Positions 6,099 to 6,714 of a stretch of 6,714 bases of DNA are shown here, piece after piece. A program made the translations under genes and the position numbers. How positions within the stretch are numbered: the first letter of the stretch is position 1; the number at the start of each line of letters is the position of its first letter. This DNA comes from an uncultured Selenomonadaceae bacterium. Its GTDB lineage: Bacteria; Bacillota; Negativicutes; Selenomonadales; Selenomonadaceae. Under the pieces are notes generated by a model. That model was not told the origin of the DNA and made no database searches. It saw only the letters and a list, made by a program, of their open reading frames with translations. The stretch lies in assembly GCA_905236595.1 (NCBI GenBank), contig CAJORE010000123.1:1-6714 (forward strand), read 5' to 3'.

Positions 6099-6714
6099 CT
6101 AACGCGACTTATAAACCCGCGGCACCCGGTTCGCCACCAAACAGGTTACTTCATAGTTTATCGTGTCGATAAACGCGGCGGCCTCGTCGGCGCCTAACCC
6201 TTCCGCGCCAAACAAAACGGCCGCATCACCGACACGAATGTCCTCTATCTCCGTGACATCGACCATCGTTTGATCCATGCAAATGCGCCCCACAATTTTG
6301 GCACGGCATCCGTTTATCAGAACGAACCCTTTTTTGGCGTAAGCACGAATGTAACCGTCGGCATAACCGACGGCCAAAGTAGCTATACGCGAAGGACGCG
6401 TCGCCACAAAATCGCAACCGTAGCCAATGGGATCCCCCGTTGCCACATCCTTTATCATCACCACTTCGGCGCAAAACTTCATAACGGGCAACAACCCCGC
6501 ATCGTGCGGCATATCCGGAGAGGGATAAAGCCCATACTCAATGATTCCGGCGCGCACCATATCAAAATGTGCATCGGGGATATTAAGTATTGCCGCCGAT
6601 TCGGCAATATGCTTCAAGGGTACGGATATGCCGAAGGCCTCCACATTGGCTATGGCTTGGCGAAAACGGACAAGCTGCACGGCAGTAAACGATTGGTCGC
6701 AAGAATCCGCCGCC
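6099..6714 (-). CDS. alr: Alanine racemase, C-terminal part (runs off the right edge)
   Basis: The enzyme is PLP-dependent and interconverts L- and D-alanine in the cytoplasm, supplying D-Ala for peptidoglycan. About 204 residues are visible; the N-terminal part with the PLP-binding lysine lies beyond the window. The frame is open to the last base, and the segment before the GTG at 6680 (ADSCDQSFTAVQLVRF) continues the family's pattern, so that GTG is internal and not a start. Motifs in order are the barrel-end segment HFDMVRAGIIEYGLYP (the Arg that contacts the PLP ring nitrogen), PIGYGCDF, AVGYADGYIR (carrying the catalytic Tyr), GRICMDQTMVDVT (Met-Asp substrate pocket), and INYEVTCLVANRVPRVY at the C-terminus. 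All expected visible residues are present, so the enzyme looks active. It appears to be upstream in an operon with the 172-aa protein and the acyltransferase, with a one-base gap to the next gene. The promoter is outside the window. Confidence 0.96.
   Translation of the reverse strand, partial: AADSCDQSFTAVQLVRFRQAIANVEAFGISVPLKHIAESAAILNIPDAHFDMVRAGIIEYGLYPSPDMPHDAGLLPVMKFCAEVVMIKDVATGDPIGYGCDFVATRPSRIATLAVGYADGYIRAYAKKGFVLINGCRAKIVGRICMDQTMVDVTEIEDIRVGDAAVLFGAEGLGADEAAAFIDTINYEVTCLVANRVPRVYKSR

Noticed and set aside
1..6714. Defence, toxin-antitoxin, phage or other mobile system
   Set aside because: No nuclease, methyltransferase, recombinase, transposase, phage or antitoxin-like protein is encoded, there is no direct-repeat array, and gene packing and composition look uniform across the window.

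Overview
The window is an ordinary chromosomal segment with no mobile element, CRISPR array or RNA gene that I can see. GC is close to half by eye, genes are tightly packed, and most starts have a clear Shine-Dalgarno. An LpxL/HtrB-family acyltransferase points to a bacterium with an outer membrane. Together with the Firmicute-like DUF4367-type protein and nitroreductase, this best fits a diderm Firmicute of the Negativicutes type. That placement is inference only, since there is no rRNA or ribosomal protein to confirm it.

Layout from left to right. (1) Bases 1-80 are a non-coding edge with a weak hairpin. (2) Two minus-strand genes form a coupled pair read right to left: a secreted DUF4367-like protein (693-1262), then a nitroreductase (81-683) whose ribosome binding site overlaps the upstream stop codon. 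A plausible promoter with an extended -10 lies at 1300-1328. (3) Divergent from these, a plus-strand gene (1516-3246) encodes a soluble two-part sensor: a FIST ligand-binding module joined to a complete GGDEF diguanylate cyclase. (4) Convergent to it is a minus-strand gene (3357-4151) for an exported protein. It has two copies of an approximately 45-residue unit and a tail very rich in His and Asp. It ends in an intrinsic terminator at 3288-3317. (5) A small plus-strand orphan gene (4401-4610, 69 aa) follows and shares a strong bidirectional terminator (4640-4672) with the next transcript. (6) A minus-strand operon fills the right end: alanine racemase (partial, running off the right edge), a 172-aa membrane-anchored or secreted unknown, and the LpxL/HtrB-like acyltransferase.

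How they may work together: the right-hand operon is a cell-envelope unit, making D-alanine for peptidoglycan and acylating a lipid A precursor or related lipid. The FIST-GGDEF protein would turn a small-molecule signal into cyclic di-GMP. The two exported proteins are of unknown role, one of them a candidate metal binder. I found no convincing new multi-gene system. The most unusual single items are the repeat protein with its His/Asp tail and the FIST-GGDEF sensor.
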